Below, in pieces: positions 53,240 through 63,960 of a DNA stretch of 64,000 bases. The stretch is from an uncultured Nitrospirota bacterium (GTDB lineage: Bacteria > Nitrospirota > Nitrospiria > Nitrospirales > UBA8639), in assembly GCA_937139405.1 (NCBI GenBank), contig CAKZPV010000004.1, forward strand, positions 186,001-250,000, given 5' to 3'. The first letter of the stretch is position 1; each line of letters opens with the position of its first letter. Made by a program: the position numbers and the translations under genes. The notes under the pieces were generated by a model. That model made no database searches, had not been told where the DNA came from, and saw only the letters and a program-made list of their open reading frames with translations.

Positions 53240-54133
53240 TTAGTGAGGCTGTTTAAGGATAGGCCTTTCCGGAGGAATACTGCGTTGGAGTACATAATCA
53301 ATCATCAATAGCAATCGAGCCTTTTGGGACGTGGCGACCTTATGGTATATGCTAGTATCTTCAAAAAAAACAGTACCCGCCTTTCCAAGAACAGTCTTTA
53401 TCCTACGACCATACTTTTTTTGAGCATTTGAATCACTAATAATAAGATTCATGAGATCTTTCATGCTTTTGTTTTGGGTACCTTCAATGTGAACATGAGG
53501 GCCAGAATCCACATCAACATCCGTCAGGTAAATAAATACGGTAAGAGATTTACAATCAAGAGAATCATAATGAAATGCACAAGCATCATGTTGAATAATT
53601 TCTTCATAAATCGAAGGGAGCTCAACTGGATTTTCAAGCTTAGGCAGAGTCCACCTCAACTCCGTCAACCACAAGCGTGGCTCAGCTCCCAAGTATCGCC
53701 TTACTACCTGCATAATCTTCTCGTTTCGAGATAATTCATCAATCACTTTACAATCTTTGTGTGGATTCATTATCTTCATAGCATTAATCTTATTAGAGAA
53801 TTCTATAATTTTATCTACATATTCTTCTGATAATTTCTCACCATCTGAAAAACCTTTCGCGTTGATATTTCTGACTGCTTCATCTACATCCAAATTTGAA
53901 AACAATACAAGCTCACTTACTGGCAGAGGTTTATTGTTTCCAAATTTTTGAAAATATCGAACGATTTGCTCTCTAAAGGGTCCTAAAATTATTAGAGCTC
54001 GAAGGATTTGTGTGAAGCGAAGTAGCCAACGATTCTTGTGAAGAAATATTCTCAGAAAATAGTAGGATTGACTATAGAATGATTTCATACGCTTATCATT
54101 AAACTTCTGATTTACAACCGCCTCAGGTTCCAT
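53240..54133 (-). CDS. Phytanoyl-CoA dioxygenase (PhyH) family protein
   Basis: A 297-residue Fe(II)/2-oxoglutarate-type oxygenase-like protein. The metal triad is visible as HYD in AFHYDSLDCKS near residue 194 and a distal H in SIYHKVATSQKARLLLM near residue 270, with the following arginine that binds 2-oxoglutarate. The first 100 residues are an unknown N-terminal extension. Family members hydroxylate lipids, small metabolites or sugars; the location in a sugar locus suggests a tailoring step. The gene is separated by about 200 bp from the DegT gene downstream and is followed upstream by a 716-bp non-coding stretch. Confidence 0.8.
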   Translation of the reverse strand: MEPEAVVNQKFNDKRMKSFYSQSYYFLRIFLHKNRWLLRFTQILRALIILGPFREQIVRYFQKFGNNKPLPVSELVLFSNLDVDEAVRNINAKGFSDGEKLSEEYVDKIIEFSNKINAMKIMNPHKDCKVIDELSRNEKIMQVVRRYLGAEPRLWLTELRWTLPKLENPVELPSIYEEIIQHDACAFHYDSLDCKSLTVFIYLTDVDVDSGPHVHIEGTQNKSMKDLMNLIISDSNAQKKYGRRIKTVLGKAGTVFFEDTSIYHKVATSQKARLLLMIDYVLQRSIPPERPILKQPH

Positions 54134-54849
54134 TAGGATTGAAGCACCTCTCTAGCAAATTGGGGGGGGTTCTAAAATGCGCCTGAATAATGATTACCAA
54201 ATTAGGAATAACGATCTCATCGATTTATCTATTGATGAATAGTCGGATTATCCAAGACATACATTAGACTTGTTAGGCGTCCTTTTTAGGGTCTCTCCTT
54301 GGCCGTTTCTGAGATTTCACCCTTCAGCATCAGCTTCCTCTGCTCTTCCATTGTTCTTTAAAAAGCCTTTATTTTTCACTATAAAGCAGTTAATCACCTA
54401 CATCGCCTTACAGGAGATTATGGGATCATACAGAAACCTACGTTTTTACTGCACAACGCAGTCATTCCGAATGACCATACATCATTTCTGACTATTTTCA
54501 CCTGGCCTTACCAATTCTGAGCTTTGCAGGAAAAGCCTTGACTGATTCCGCCTAAAAAGAAACAAAATAGAAGTGTATGGGGAAATCTTTACTCTCACAC
54601 TATGACGAACACTATCGGGGGATTTTAGCACATCACAAAACTCGTACAGATTGCAAGAGGAAACCTAATATTTCTCATCGTCAATTTCCTTACAACTACA
54701 TAGTTGTCATTTGGAAAAAGCGACCACCACAGAGAGGGAGCAACTGTAAATTCCAAGAAATTCTCCAACTCAAATCGCCGTTTTTTCATTTAGGGCTTAT
54801 GCTTGAGATCCTCAACATGCCTCGCTATCAAGACCTCTACCCCAAGCGC
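54134..54849. other. Long intergenic region
   Basis: About 716 bp without a convincing gene lie between the PhyH gene and the upstream methyltransferase gene. Short frames on the plus strand exist but show no recognisable protein. It probably marks a break between operons, and the sequence looks like decayed or spacer DNA. Confidence 0.4.
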
Positions 54850-55548
54850 TTACATTTTTTGAATTACACCAAGGTAATGTGTATTAAAAATTTTGAGCTG
54901 TTCAAGACAATAACAGGCTAACCGTGAATAAGGAGCTAAAAGCCGTACTAACGGTGGCGCAAGAGTAATTCGGCGCAGAACTACTCTACAGTTAGGAAAT
55001 AACTGATAGATCTCTCGTTTATTCACCCCTCGAACATCAGAATTCCACGGGTTATTCACGTGAAAATCATACCAAAGGATTAGACCATGGGTTTTTAAGA
55101 CGCGTAACATTTCAGACGCGATATTCTTTTTCATACTGTAATCTAATACCGAGGAAAAAACAGTCGATTGATGGACCAGATCAAATGCCTGGTCAGGATA
55201 CCTCAGTTTCGTCGCACTTCCGCATTCAACCCTTACGGTTTCTGGACACAAGCGCTTAGCCTCATCGACTCGATTTGGTAGCAAGTCGACCGCGTCGATA
55301 TTTTGAGGTCGAGCGCCCCACGTGATGAATTGCCGGATCCAGTACCCTTCCCCACAACCAATTTCCAGAAATTGCATGTTATCAAAGGAGTTAATCCCCT
55401 TTTTGCGCAATAGAATGAATATTTCTCGTTCTCGCTCCTGAATTAAAAAGAGATGCCCTGGGCTAAACCATGAATAGCGTGGATCTTTTTGACGCTTTGC
55501 ATAAGCTTCGTGAATTCGAGTTTCTTCAACTTTGGTAGAACTGAACAT
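54850..55548 (-). CDS. Class I SAM-dependent methyltransferase
   Basis: The ATG at 55548 gives 232 residues; a TTG start 36 bases earlier is the alternative and neither has a strong ribosome site. The SAM motif is QFLEIGCGEGYWIRQFI near residue 60, followed by IDAVDLLPNRVDEA and FDLVHQSTVFSSVLD, typical of class I (UbiE-like) enzymes. It likely methylates a sugar, a lipid or a polymer end in this locus. The C-terminus (RLLAPYSRLACYCLEQLKI) is hydrophobic and could contact the membrane. It is isolated by gaps on both sides, so it may have its own promoter. Confidence 0.82.
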   Translation of the reverse strand: MFSSTKVEETRIHEAYAKRQKDPRYSWFSPGHLFLIQEREREIFILLRKKGINSFDNMQFLEIGCGEGYWIRQFITWGARPQNIDAVDLLPNRVDEAKRLCPETVRVECGSATKLRYPDQAFDLVHQSTVFSSVLDYSMKKNIASEMLRVLKTHGLILWYDFHVNNPWNSDVRGVNKREIYQLFPNCRVVLRRITLAPPLVRLLAPYSRLACYCLEQLKIFNTHYLGVIQKM

Positions 55549-55901
55549 AATGTATATTACTCTTAATTCGACAGTTATGCTCAACCTAAGTCAAATAAAA
55601 TTAGGATATTCTATTGATTATGCTAAAGCCTTGTAGCCCAAACAATAACAGAAGAATTAAAAGCAATTATCCAACAATTAGCCTAAAACGAATCTGCTTT
55701 ACTGAATTTTGCTGGCTCTTTTCTTAACACTTTCGTTCACGAAACCACTTGAAATTCCCATCTTCAATGAAATCTATATTCGAATCCAACCACCCCCCAA
55801 CCTCGGATGAGGCAGAACACTCTTGCGAAGGATCATGATTTCTTCTTTACCAAAATACGACAAACAGACGGCAATGTTGTTAGCTGTTTGAGAACCGATC
55901 T
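55549..55901. other. Intergenic region before the aminotransferase operon
   Basis: About 350 bp without a gene. It is AT-rich near the methyltransferase start and should hold its promoter. No RNA gene or repeat was recognised. Confidence 0.4.
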
Positions 55902-57038
55902 TCAATTATAAAATTCCTGGATCGTTTTTACGACAAATTCTAGCTGATCCTGCCCTAGCTCAGGATAAATAGGGAGACCCAAATTCTCTTGACAGGCATT
56001 CTCAACTTCAGGGAGATCTCCCTGATGATAGCCTAAGGCCCGGTAACAATCCTGGAGGTGCAGAGGAACAGGGTAATAGATTTCTGACCCAATCTCATTC
56101 TCCTTAAGGTACGCACGAAGCTCATCGCGCTTAGATACTCGGATAATGAATTGATTGTAGATGTGATAATGAGCCACATTCGAGTCTCGATAAATGGCTT
56201 TCGGAAGACGAAGGCCGATTTTCTCTGATAATCCACTCGCCTCAAATAACTTCTCATATCGCATCGCATTCTGTTGCCTCATCGAAGTCCAGCCGTCCAA
56301 GTATGGCAATTTCACGTTAAGGACACTGGCTTGAAGAGTATCCAATCGAAAATTTCCACCTACAGCTTTATGATAATACTTAGGTCTGCCGCCCTGAGTC
56401 CGAAGCAAGCGGACTCGATCAGCAAGCCCTTCATCATTAGTCACAACCATGCCGCCATCGCCAAAAGCACCAAGGTTTTTGCTCGGAAAAAATGACAGAC
56501 ACCCAAGGCTGCCCATACTACCTACCCGGCGACCATCTCGGTATTCGACTCCAATAGCCTGAGCTGCATCTTCAACAACAGCCAACTTATGATCTGCTGC
56601 AATCGATAGAATTGGATCCATATCGGCACATTGCCCATATAAATGGACCGGAATAATAGCTCGTGTCTTTTCTGTGATCACGGCGGTGATTTTTTTTGGA
56701 TCAAGATTGAGAGTTACTGGGTCAACATCCACAAAGACTGGCTTAGCACCAAGTCGAGTAATACATCCCGCGGTTGCAAAGAATGACAAAGGCGTTGTGA
56801 TCACTTCATCACCCGAACCAATATCCAAAGCCATTAAGGAAACTAATAAGGCATCAGTGCCGGAGGATACGCCTATGCCATATCGAGCTTGACAATATGT
56901 AGAAACGCTTTCCTCTAACACCTTCACTTCTTCACCCAAGATATAGCTATTTTTATCAATCACATGCTCCATAGCGGCGAGGATTTCCTTACGAAGTGGC
57001 TCATGCTGTGCACCCAAATCTAATAGTGGTACCTTCAT
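55902..57038 (-). CDS. PLP-dependent sugar aminotransferase (WbpE/FdtB-like)
   Basis: A 378-residue DegT/DnrJ/EryC1/StrS aminotransferase beginning [19 protein letters not shown]. The PLP lysine is in [16 protein letters not shown] near residue 187, with [19 protein letters not shown] near 53 and [16 protein letters not shown] near 155. It overlaps the oxidoreductase-acetyltransferase gene by 4 bp. The pair resembles the WbpB/WbpE/WbpD steps that oxidise, aminate and acetylate the 3-position of a UDP-N-acetyl sugar acid. A 3-amino-sugar product is therefore likely, but UDP-glucose/GlcNAc 6-dehydrogenase was not found in the window. Confidence 0.92.
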   Translation of the reverse strand: MKVPLLDLGAQHEPLRKEILAAMEHVIDKNSYILGEEVKVLEESVSTYCQARYGIGVSSGTDALLVSLMALDIGSGDEVITTPLSFFATAGCITRLGAKPVFVDVDPVTLNLDPKKITAVITEKTRAIIPVHLYGQCADMDPILSIAADHKLAVVEDAAQAIGVEYRDGRRVGSMGSLGCLSFFPSKNLGAFGDGGMVVTNDEGLADRVRLLRTQGGRPKYYHKAVGGNFRLDTLQASVLNVKLPYLDGWTSMRQQNAMRYEKLFEASGLSEKIGLRLPKAIYRDSNVAHYHIYNQFIIRVSKRDELRAYLKENEIGSEIYYPVPLHLQDCYRALGYHQGDLPEVENACQENLGLPIYPELGQDQLEFVVKTIQEFYN

Positions 57039-58660
57039 TTTTTATCTCCCTTTCCTGACCGACCATCAAGCCTTTGTACACCAGTCTTGCCTTTGGAGTA
57101 GATCCCGCCGCAGACACAGACCGCTTTCTCATCTTCCCAGCTTAATTTGAGCCCGCACTCACACATCCAGCCTGTTACTTTGGCTGGTGCACCAACGACT
57201 AAGGCAAAATCTGGGACATCTTTTGTCACAACAGATCCAGCGCCAATGAAAGCGTATCGGCCAATCGTCAGTCCACAAAGAATTGTACAATTTGCCCCAA
57301 GGGTTGCTCCCTTCCGAACAAGCGTCTTTTTTAATTCTTCCATTCTCGGAATCTGGCTTCTTGGATTAAACACATTGGTAAACACCATAGATGGGCCACA
57401 AAATACGGAATCTTCTAAGGTCACTCCTTCATACACTGAAACATTATTTTGAATCTTTGTTCCTTCTCCAACAGTCACATTCGGACCAACAATAACATTC
57501 TGCCCAATTTTGCAATTCTTCCCAATCCGAGACCCCTTAAGAATATGAGAGACATGCCAAATACTCGTTCCCTCGCCAATTTCGACCCCTTTCTCTATAA
57601 AAGCGGATTCATGTGCAAAATATTTCGTGGGTTTAGAAACAGGCTTTTCAATTTGCTGAGAAGTGCTCTCTTCCATGGCCACTTGGCATTGTTGAAGAAC
57701 TGTCAAAACTCGTAGTCCTTCAACCCCATCGGTCCGAGGAACTCTTCGAGATTGCACACAATCAACAAAATGAAGACACTCTTCTCGCAAAGGTTCTTCA
57801 GTGTTAAACGTAATAGGTGTAGCATCGGCTTTATTCGCAATGGGATTATGATCTTTCCACTCGATCGAATGGGGAAACAGAAGAAGCTTGTTCGTTTTCT
57901 CCATATCATCGAATACCGCCATTTTGCGATCGCCTACGACAACAAGTTTTTGTTCCTTGAATGGATGAAGCCATGACACAAAGATATGGGCTTTGACTCC
58001 GCTAGAAAATGACAACAGACTAATGGTGACGTCTGCAATTTGTTCATGCAGATAGTTACCTCCTTGAGTCCGAACACTTTCCGGCATCTCACCCAGAAGA
58101 CCAAGAATGACGGAAATATCATGGGGAGCAAAGGACCAAAGAATATTTTCTTCTCGACGTATTTTTCCAAGATTGAGACGATTAGAATAGATGTATTGAA
58201 TACGTCCAAGCTCACCAGAATCAATAAGCTCTTTGAGCTTTAGGATAGCCGGGTGATACCAGAGTAAGTGGCCCACCATAAGAATTCTTGACTTAGCACA
58301 GGCAAGATCTACAAGCTCTTCCCCCTGATCGACCAACAAACAGAGGGGTTTTTCAACAAAGACATCCTTCCCAGCAAGCAGTGCTTCACGGACTAAACTT
58401 GCATGCGTTTCAGCTGGAGTGGCAATGGCAACTGCCTGAATCTTCGGATCATCTAAAATATCTTGAAAAGATTTTACCAATTTTATATCAGGATAGGACT
58501 CACCCAACATCGCTAATGTCCGTGAATCACTTTCACAAATCGCATATAAGGATTGAATAGCATAAAAGTTTCGAACAAGATTTTTTCCCCAATAGCCAGA
58601 ACCAACAACAGCTACTCGAGGATGGACCATAGGATCAGTTGAACTCTGCGTTGTTGTCAT
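57035..58660 (-). CDS. Fusion: Gfo/Idh/MocA oxidoreductase with left-handed beta-helix N-acetyltransferase
   Basis: The 541-residue protein combines a Gfo/Idh/MocA dehydrogenase (about 1-330; [17 protein letters not shown] near residue 15, [18 protein letters not shown] near 99) with a hexapeptide acyltransferase (about 345-500; [38 protein letters not shown]). This is the WbpB/WlbA plus WbpD/WlbB pair in one chain. After the acyltransferase, [20 protein letters not shown] near residue 507 is a zinc-ribbon-like tail with two CxC pairs. It probably makes and acetylates the 3-amino sugar with the aminotransferase it overlaps. The fusion should channel intermediates. Confidence 0.9.
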   Translation of the reverse strand: MTTTQSSTDPMVHPRVAVVGSGYWGKNLVRNFYAIQSLYAICESDSRTLAMLGESYPDIKLVKSFQDILDDPKIQAVAIATPAETHASLVREALLAGKDVFVEKPLCLLVDQGEELVDLACAKSRILMVGHLLWYHPAILKLKELIDSGELGRIQYIYSNRLNLGKIRREENILWSFAPHDISVILGLLGEMPESVRTQGGNYLHEQIADVTISLLSFSSGVKAHIFVSWLHPFKEQKLVVVGDRKMAVFDDMEKTNKLLLFPHSIEWKDHNPIANKADATPITFNTEEPLREECLHFVDCVQSRRVPRTDGVEGLRVLTVLQQCQVAMEESTSQQIEKPVSKPTKYFAHESAFIEKGVEIGEGTSIWHVSHILKGSRIGKNCKIGQNVIVGPNVTVGEGTKIQNNVSVYEGVTLEDSVFCGPSMVFTNVFNPRSQIPRMEELKKTLVRKGATLGANCTILCGLTIGRYAFIGAGSVVTKDVPDFALVVGAPAKVTGWMCECGLKLSWEDEKAVCVCGGIYSKGKTGVQRLDGRSGKGDKK

Positions 58661-58721
58661 ACCCTAAACTCCTATTCGTATAAAGCGCGCAACTTTGTTA
58701 CTTCTTTTATTTTCCATCTTA

Positions 58722-59732
58722 CTAAGCTACCTTAGAAACACGCATGCTCAAGATATTCCATATAAATCCAAGGGCATATGACACATGCATGATTAAGACA
58801 GCTAGTGGAAACAGAAAACCTGTCATACCTCCCTCTTTCAGAGCTATCCAACCTCCCACGAAAACCAATACACTGCCATACGCCACAAAAGGTAAACAGC
58901 CTAGTCCGGCCCACCATTGAGGGAGCAACCAACATCCCAATAATAACAGTAGTGAAAAAGGGAAAAACACAACTGGAGCGAGTTGCCTGAGTGAGGCAGG
59001 AACCCTATGCTTTCTCAAAACACTCAAACGATAATAGCCATATTGAAAATATTGTCGAAACAATTTGTTTGGTCGATCACGTACATAGTAACTACATTTT
59101 GCTCGGGGAGAAATATACACTGTTCCTCCTGCAAGAGCCAAACGAAAATTCAGTTCATCATCTTGATTACGAACCAGACTTTCATCATAAGGACCAATTC
59201 GTTCAAACACTTCACGTCGAAACACTGGGAAACATGCCCCTTCAGCATATCCTTCATATTCAGGATATCGGTGTTTTGCATTCCCAACTCCAACCGGATG
59301 TGACATAGCAACAGCAACTGCCCGACCAAAGTGACTTTTCCCCAGACTATGAATGGGACCGCCGGTACACCAGGCTTCTGGATGTTCGTTAAACAACTCC
59401 ACACAAGTCTGAATATAATTTCTGGAGTAATGCGTATGAGCCCCCATGATGGCAACAAATCTTCCTTTTGCTTCCCGAATGCCTATATTCATCGCATGTG
59501 GCGTAAAACAAGAAGGATTATCAATTATTCTTAGCCGGTTGTTCTCTAGAGCAAGAACATTTAATATCTTGCGAGTTCCATCATTTGACATCCCATCAAC
59601 CACGAGAAGCTCAAAACCTCCTTTCGGTGCATCTTGAGCTAAAATTGAACGCACCCCTTCTTCAATGTAATCTTTTTCGTTACGGCATGGGACGATCACG
59701 GAAACGGTCGGCGCATCATGACACACTGCCAA
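58722..59732 (-). CDS. Family 2 glycosyltransferase with C-terminal membrane segments
   Basis: A 336-residue GT2 enzyme. The nucleotide-sugar site is VSVIVPCRNEKDYIEEGV near residue 10, VVDGMSNDGTRKIL near 43 and the catalytic-base region ESLVRNQDDELNFRLAL near 182. The C-terminus has two or three hydrophobic segments (about 255-325), which anchor it at the inner membrane. It should add a sugar to the lipid-linked oligosaccharide. The start shown is TTG with GGGAG nearly touching it; no in-frame ATG fits better. It is one of the few dedicated glycosyltransferases in the locus. Confidence 0.88.
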   Translation of the reverse strand: MAVCHDAPTVSVIVPCRNEKDYIEEGVRSILAQDAPKGGFELLVVDGMSNDGTRKILNVLALENNRLRIIDNPSCFTPHAMNIGIREAKGRFVAIMGAHTHYSRNYIQTCVELFNEHPEAWCTGGPIHSLGKSHFGRAVAVAMSHPVGVGNAKHRYPEYEGYAEGACFPVFRREVFERIGPYDESLVRNQDDELNFRLALAGGTVYISPRAKCSYYVRDRPNKLFRQYFQYGYYRLSVLRKHRVPASLRQLAPVVFFPFSLLLLLGCWLLPQWWAGLGCLPFVAYGSVLVFVGGWIALKEGGMTGFLFPLAVLIMHVSYALGFIWNILSMRVSKVA

Positions 59733-60727
59733 CTCCCATTCTTTTAAGTATGTGCATTAGAAAAACATCACTCCCACATCCAAACTTTTATCTCCTACGT
59801 TGCACAAGAATAGGCAAGTCTGGCTAACAACTCTCTTAGCAATGGATGTTCATTCACTGCTATTTCTTCTATTTACGGACCTTCCACTATCAGAATTTTT
59901 ACAGAGATGGAAGACACTCTGGCTTGGTCCAAAAAAATTCTGACAACCAGCTCCAATCTGGGCATTTAACTAATACGACAACATTGGCAGAACATTCATC
60001 TGGCGGACGATTTGGGGAAATCACATAATCGAATTCTAACAACAGACAGAGCGTTTCGCGTTCCCCTATCATGTTGCATACCGTAGTTTCTCCAAAGAAA
60101 ACAATTTCGTTCATCCCGAAATTCCTACTAACACTATCATGATATCTTTCATGGGTCACCAAGAACCCCAGAAAAAACTACATCTGCTTAAAATCGAGTG
60201 GATTAACCCATAGAGCAAATTAGCTCTGGTATGACCTTTGTTCCCCAATCTGTAAATGTAGTCTGTCAAAGATTTCTGCCTCGCCCTAACAACAGACCTA
60301 GGAAATGTTTGGACAAACAACTGCCAAAAACGTGTGGCCTGATATCATCTTATCCAAATGCAGTCGCGAGTTAGCTCTGCGCTTCAGTATCCTCAAGAGA
60401 AGGGAAGTAAGCCATTAGATCTTTTTGTTGATGAACGTTCGGATCTCGACTTCACTGAGCGATTTCTCGATGTTTGAACGGCAAACGGAGTGAATTGCTT
60501 GCGGCTTTGTTGAAGAAACCAATGTAGCTCTATTGTCTGCTATATATAATGGCTGAGAGCCCTAAATAAAGCCTCAGAATTTCACTTCGCAGAGAGGCAG
60601 TGGGAAAAATAAAAACCTAAGGAGTATTTCACATTAAAAAAACTTTTTCGACCACATTACGAAAAACATTAGAATGCAGGAAACATGTGCCTAACATTCC
60701 CATTTTGACTGACAGTAGATCTTCCGA
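59733..60727. other. Long non-coding stretch within the polysaccharide locus
   Basis: Nearly 1 kb has no recognisable gene. An 87-codon frame on the minus strand (59899-60162) exists but its product matches nothing I know. The region may be a remnant of deleted genes; its position near a decayed insertion element supports that. Confidence 0.45.
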
Positions 60728-62311
60728 TTAATTAATAACAACAACATTCGTTGGGGGTAAAGGAGGTTGACTATCTGAAGCCTCACCATATCCATACCCG
60801 GCTGGTAGAGAACAACCATGAGTATTCACATGTAAACGCTCATGAACATCAAAACATGACGACCCTGGAATATCATTGAAACCCGCCACCTGAGCCCCAC
60901 ATGTAAATTCGCCTGTAGCCACACTCCACAACGGTATATCTGTAAGTTCCCCATCTTGATAACGATAAAGAACATTAGCCCCGATATCTGTTTTATTCGG
61001 TCCTGCTCCCTTGAGAAGGGAGGTATCAGGAATGAAAACTTTACAGGAACCAAGTCCAGGGTCAACACTCGAAAGGCTTGCATACTGAGCCTGATTAGCA
61101 GGCTGGAAATTGGTGGTATGACCAAATGCAGTAGAAGAATCTATACCAAAGTCATTTTGATTAACAAACCTGAACCCGTATGTAGTGTTGTTCACTACCA
61201 ACGAATTTTTATAATAGGCACTTGGTTGACCATCTCCCACTAATGCTGTTGTGTCAGCTACGAATCCGCCAAGTTTTCCATCGAGCGCCATACAATGGAG
61301 ACACTGGGTATTCTTGGATGACCGAAAATAACCTCCATAATAGCGTGCATTCAGTGAGACATGATTCTCCAAAAACGTCCCTTGCGGCATTTTATGAATA
61401 GTATTCCCTCGTGCATGAAGAACAACACCAAAGTTAGTATTCAGTGAAATGTTTCCAAGAAAATGATTATTGGTCGCCGTACCGTAATCCGCTTCAATAT
61501 CCAAAGCAATACCGGTACTTTCAATAATATTATTTTCCACGATATTGTTGTCGCCAGGGTAAATTGTAATTCCTCCATCTCCTGTATTTATCGGATCCGA
61601 GTATCTACCATCAGGAAGATCCTGACGATCGCGCGAATTCACGTAATTACGTCGCACTATATTATTGTCGCCGATTATAATAATACTATGACGATGAAAA
61701 GTGTAAAATTCACTTTCTTCTATCAGACTGTTATCCGTACCTCTCATATTGCCATATGCTCCCAAAATGAACAACGAACTGTTCTTATAGCGATTATTAT
61801 GACTCACCAATAGCCGGCGAAACGTCAGATGATTAGAAGCTGTCGCGTACACCGGGACACCTCCAGAGACACCAATATTAGAATCAACACTGGCCACTCG
61901 CAAACCTTCGAACCTCCAATAAGCACAATTTGTAATGAACAGTACATTTTCATTTCCAGTGCCTTGGAGAAAAGCTAGACGCTCATTCTCTGCCTTCACA
62001 GTAATAGGCTGCGCAGCAGTCCCATTTGTGGCGCTGGCACCACAACGAATATCTGGATATCCACTGGTCAAGTTGTTGTATGTACCATCGGCAAGAACAA
62101 GTGTATCGCCTGGCAACAGTTTTGGGATGGCAAAGTTAAACGTTTTCCAGGGTGAATCAGAAGTCGTCCCAGGACCTGTATCCACACCATACGGTGCTAA
62201 ATAATAATTGGCAGCTTGAACTTCCCCACTGTGAAATGTGGCAATTAGAAACAAGGTAGCTATGATTCCGTATAGAGCCCTCATTAATCTATCTTGACGT
62301 TGGATTTTCAT
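60728..62311 (-). CDS. Secreted right-handed beta-helix protein
   Basis: A 527-residue protein with a signal peptide (about residues 1-33, cleavage near VQAAN). The mature part begins NYYLAPYGVDTGPGTTSDSP and has the repeating N-x-I/V ladder (NNIVRRNYVNS, NNIVENNIIES, NNHFLGNISLN) of right-handed beta-helix (pectate-lyase-like) proteins. Such proteins bind or cleave polysaccharide, so it may modify the polymer made here. It ends in PPLPPTNVVVIN, which resembles the linker before a fibronectin type III domain that is absent. An AAAAGGTG ribosome site precedes the ATG. Confidence 0.88.
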   Translation of the reverse strand: MKIQRQDRLMRALYGIIATLFLIATFHSGEVQAANYYLAPYGVDTGPGTTSDSPWKTFNFAIPKLLPGDTLVLADGTYNNLTSGYPDIRCGASATNGTAAQPITVKAENERLAFLQGTGNENVLFITNCAYWRFEGLRVASVDSNIGVSGGVPVYATASNHLTFRRLLVSHNNRYKNSSLFILGAYGNMRGTDNSLIEESEFYTFHRHSIIIIGDNNIVRRNYVNSRDRQDLPDGRYSDPINTGDGGITIYPGDNNIVENNIIESTGIALDIEADYGTATNNHFLGNISLNTNFGVVLHARGNTIHKMPQGTFLENHVSLNARYYGGYFRSSKNTQCLHCMALDGKLGGFVADTTALVGDGQPSAYYKNSLVVNNTTYGFRFVNQNDFGIDSSTAFGHTTNFQPANQAQYASLSSVDPGLGSCKVFIPDTSLLKGAGPNKTDIGANVLYRYQDGELTDIPLWSVATGEFTCGAQVAGFNDIPGSSCFDVHERLHVNTHGCSLPAGYGYGEASDSQPPLPPTNVVVIN

Positions 62312-62969
62312 TTTTTACACCTTTTCAAGTTATTATACGCGTTTTTAAAACCTCTCGATAGCGAAAATTTCCATAATTCTGACTTTGGCTAATCCTCTCA
62401 GTAAACGAAAATCTAAAACATCCATATCTATCATTTCATCATTCGGTGGATTCGAAAAAATCTTGAACTCAAATACTTAGACACTTTGCAGAATTCCCAA
62501 GAGAATTAACCAACGGCACATATTTTAGCAGTGCGACTTTAAAAGGTTTTTCGCAAAGTGATCTTCCCTTGATTTAGTAGATGGGTTAATTGGAGAGTTT
62601 TTACTTTATGTCTGGGATAAGCTTCAGACAGCAAAAGATTAAGAGGAGGATTGCCGTAGCTGATGATCACAGAACAACTCAATATATAACTGGGTTTCGA
62701 CCCGTGTCTCATATCATTGACAGTTCACGCCTTCTCATTTCATGCCTGCCAAGAAACTTTCGACCACCTCATTATCCTAACGATTACCTATTCTACTCGT
62801 ATTATTGAACATCCCCTACGTATTGAAGAAGGTTTGAAGCTTGTGAATAGTGCATTCGTATCCCAGAATCTGAGCTTAAAACCACAGTCCTGAGATCATC
62901 CGTTGCCGCTCAATATAACTTCCCAAAATCTGAACAGGGGAAAATTGATCTTTTTCACACAATCCTATG
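62312..62969. other. Intergenic region before the IS3 remnant
   Basis: About 660 bp between the beta-helix gene and the decayed transposase. A 72-codon frame at 62590-62808 is not recognisable. No terminal inverted repeat of the insertion element could be identified. Confidence 0.4.
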
Positions 62970-63960
62970 ATGTTCACGTACAAACGTTTCGACTCAGCAA
63001 AACCTCAATCATCACAATGTTGAAGCAAGTCGATAGGGCATCAAAGTCAAAGACCCCTGCCAGGGGTATCACATTAGTGATGCCACCTTACTACAACTGG
63101 AAAACGAGGTACGGCAACCTGGATGGGTAGGATCTCTACCGTCTCGAGAAGACAGTAAGCGAACTGACGAAGCTCAAACGGATGTTGCTATCTCGCGTTA
63201 AAGGATCATGCACTTAAACATTCGATCGATAAAATCTCTAACACAATCTGACAAACGGATGGCAGGCAAAACCATGCGGAGACCCTAGATGTATCAGCTG
63301 TTCGGAGTTGTGCCACTGTTGGTCTTGCTTGCTCATCCTCTTATCAAGAACCACTTGATTCGTAGATCCGTGTTGCTGAGATAATTGACGCTCTCACCGA
63401 GTTGATCAACGTCAATTTCCGCTAGAGAGTGTGAAAATATAACTATCCCGGTGTTTGTGCCGGAAAACTGGTACGAGGTGTGGTCGGCTTATTTTATGAC
63501 AGATGCCTTGTATCATGGCACTCGTTTTCCCACATTCAATGTCATTAATAACTTTAATCAGAAAGTGGTGGCCATTGAGGTCGATACTTCACGGAGAGCT
63601 GAGCGGACCATTCAAATATTGGACCATCTCACGACAGCCCGGGAATTACCACTTATGTTGCGGGTAGATAACGGGCCTGAGCTTCTCGTCTAAAATCTCA
63701 AAAATTGGAGAAAGATGAATCGAGTGCTGCTTTACTACATCCAACCAGACAGTCAAACACATAATGTGTCTATTGAACGCTTCAAGCGCACGAATCGAAT
63801 TAAGTATGAGACATCTACCTGTATCGCGCTTGGCGGCAATGTGAGAGATGACGGTCCATTGAAAACTTTCGACAATGAGCAACACCCTCATCTTTCCCTT
63901 CAGGGCACTGCACCCTGTAGATCTGGCAAGAAACCACGAGAAAACTCTACATACCAACAA
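62970..63960 (+). pseudogene. Decayed IS3-family element (OrfA and OrfB remnants)
   Basis: The plus strand shows an OrfA-type helix-turn-helix remnant (SIITMLKQVDR, then YYNWKTRYGNLDG, about 62985-63130, in shifted frames). An OrfB integrase remnant begins at 63451 (FMTDALYHGTRFPTFNVINN, LPLMLRVDNGPEL), is stopped after 80 codons and continues in the same area as IERFKRTNRIKYE near 63770. Several stops and frameshifts break both parts. The first catalytic aspartate seems replaced (WSAYF where WSMDF is usual), so the element is dead. It could be an old insertion at the edge of the polysaccharide island. Confidence 0.8.

Noticed and set aside
54577-54921. 114-residue plus-strand frame in the gap before the methyltransferase
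   Set aside because: No recognisable domain, no ribosome site, and it overlaps the end of a well-supported gene on the other strand.
62339-62352. GG-N10-GC spacing on the minus strand before the beta-helix gene
   Set aside because: Only the GG and GC match; the rest (TTTTAAAAAC) does not resemble a -24/-12 element and no activator-like palindrome was seen upstream.
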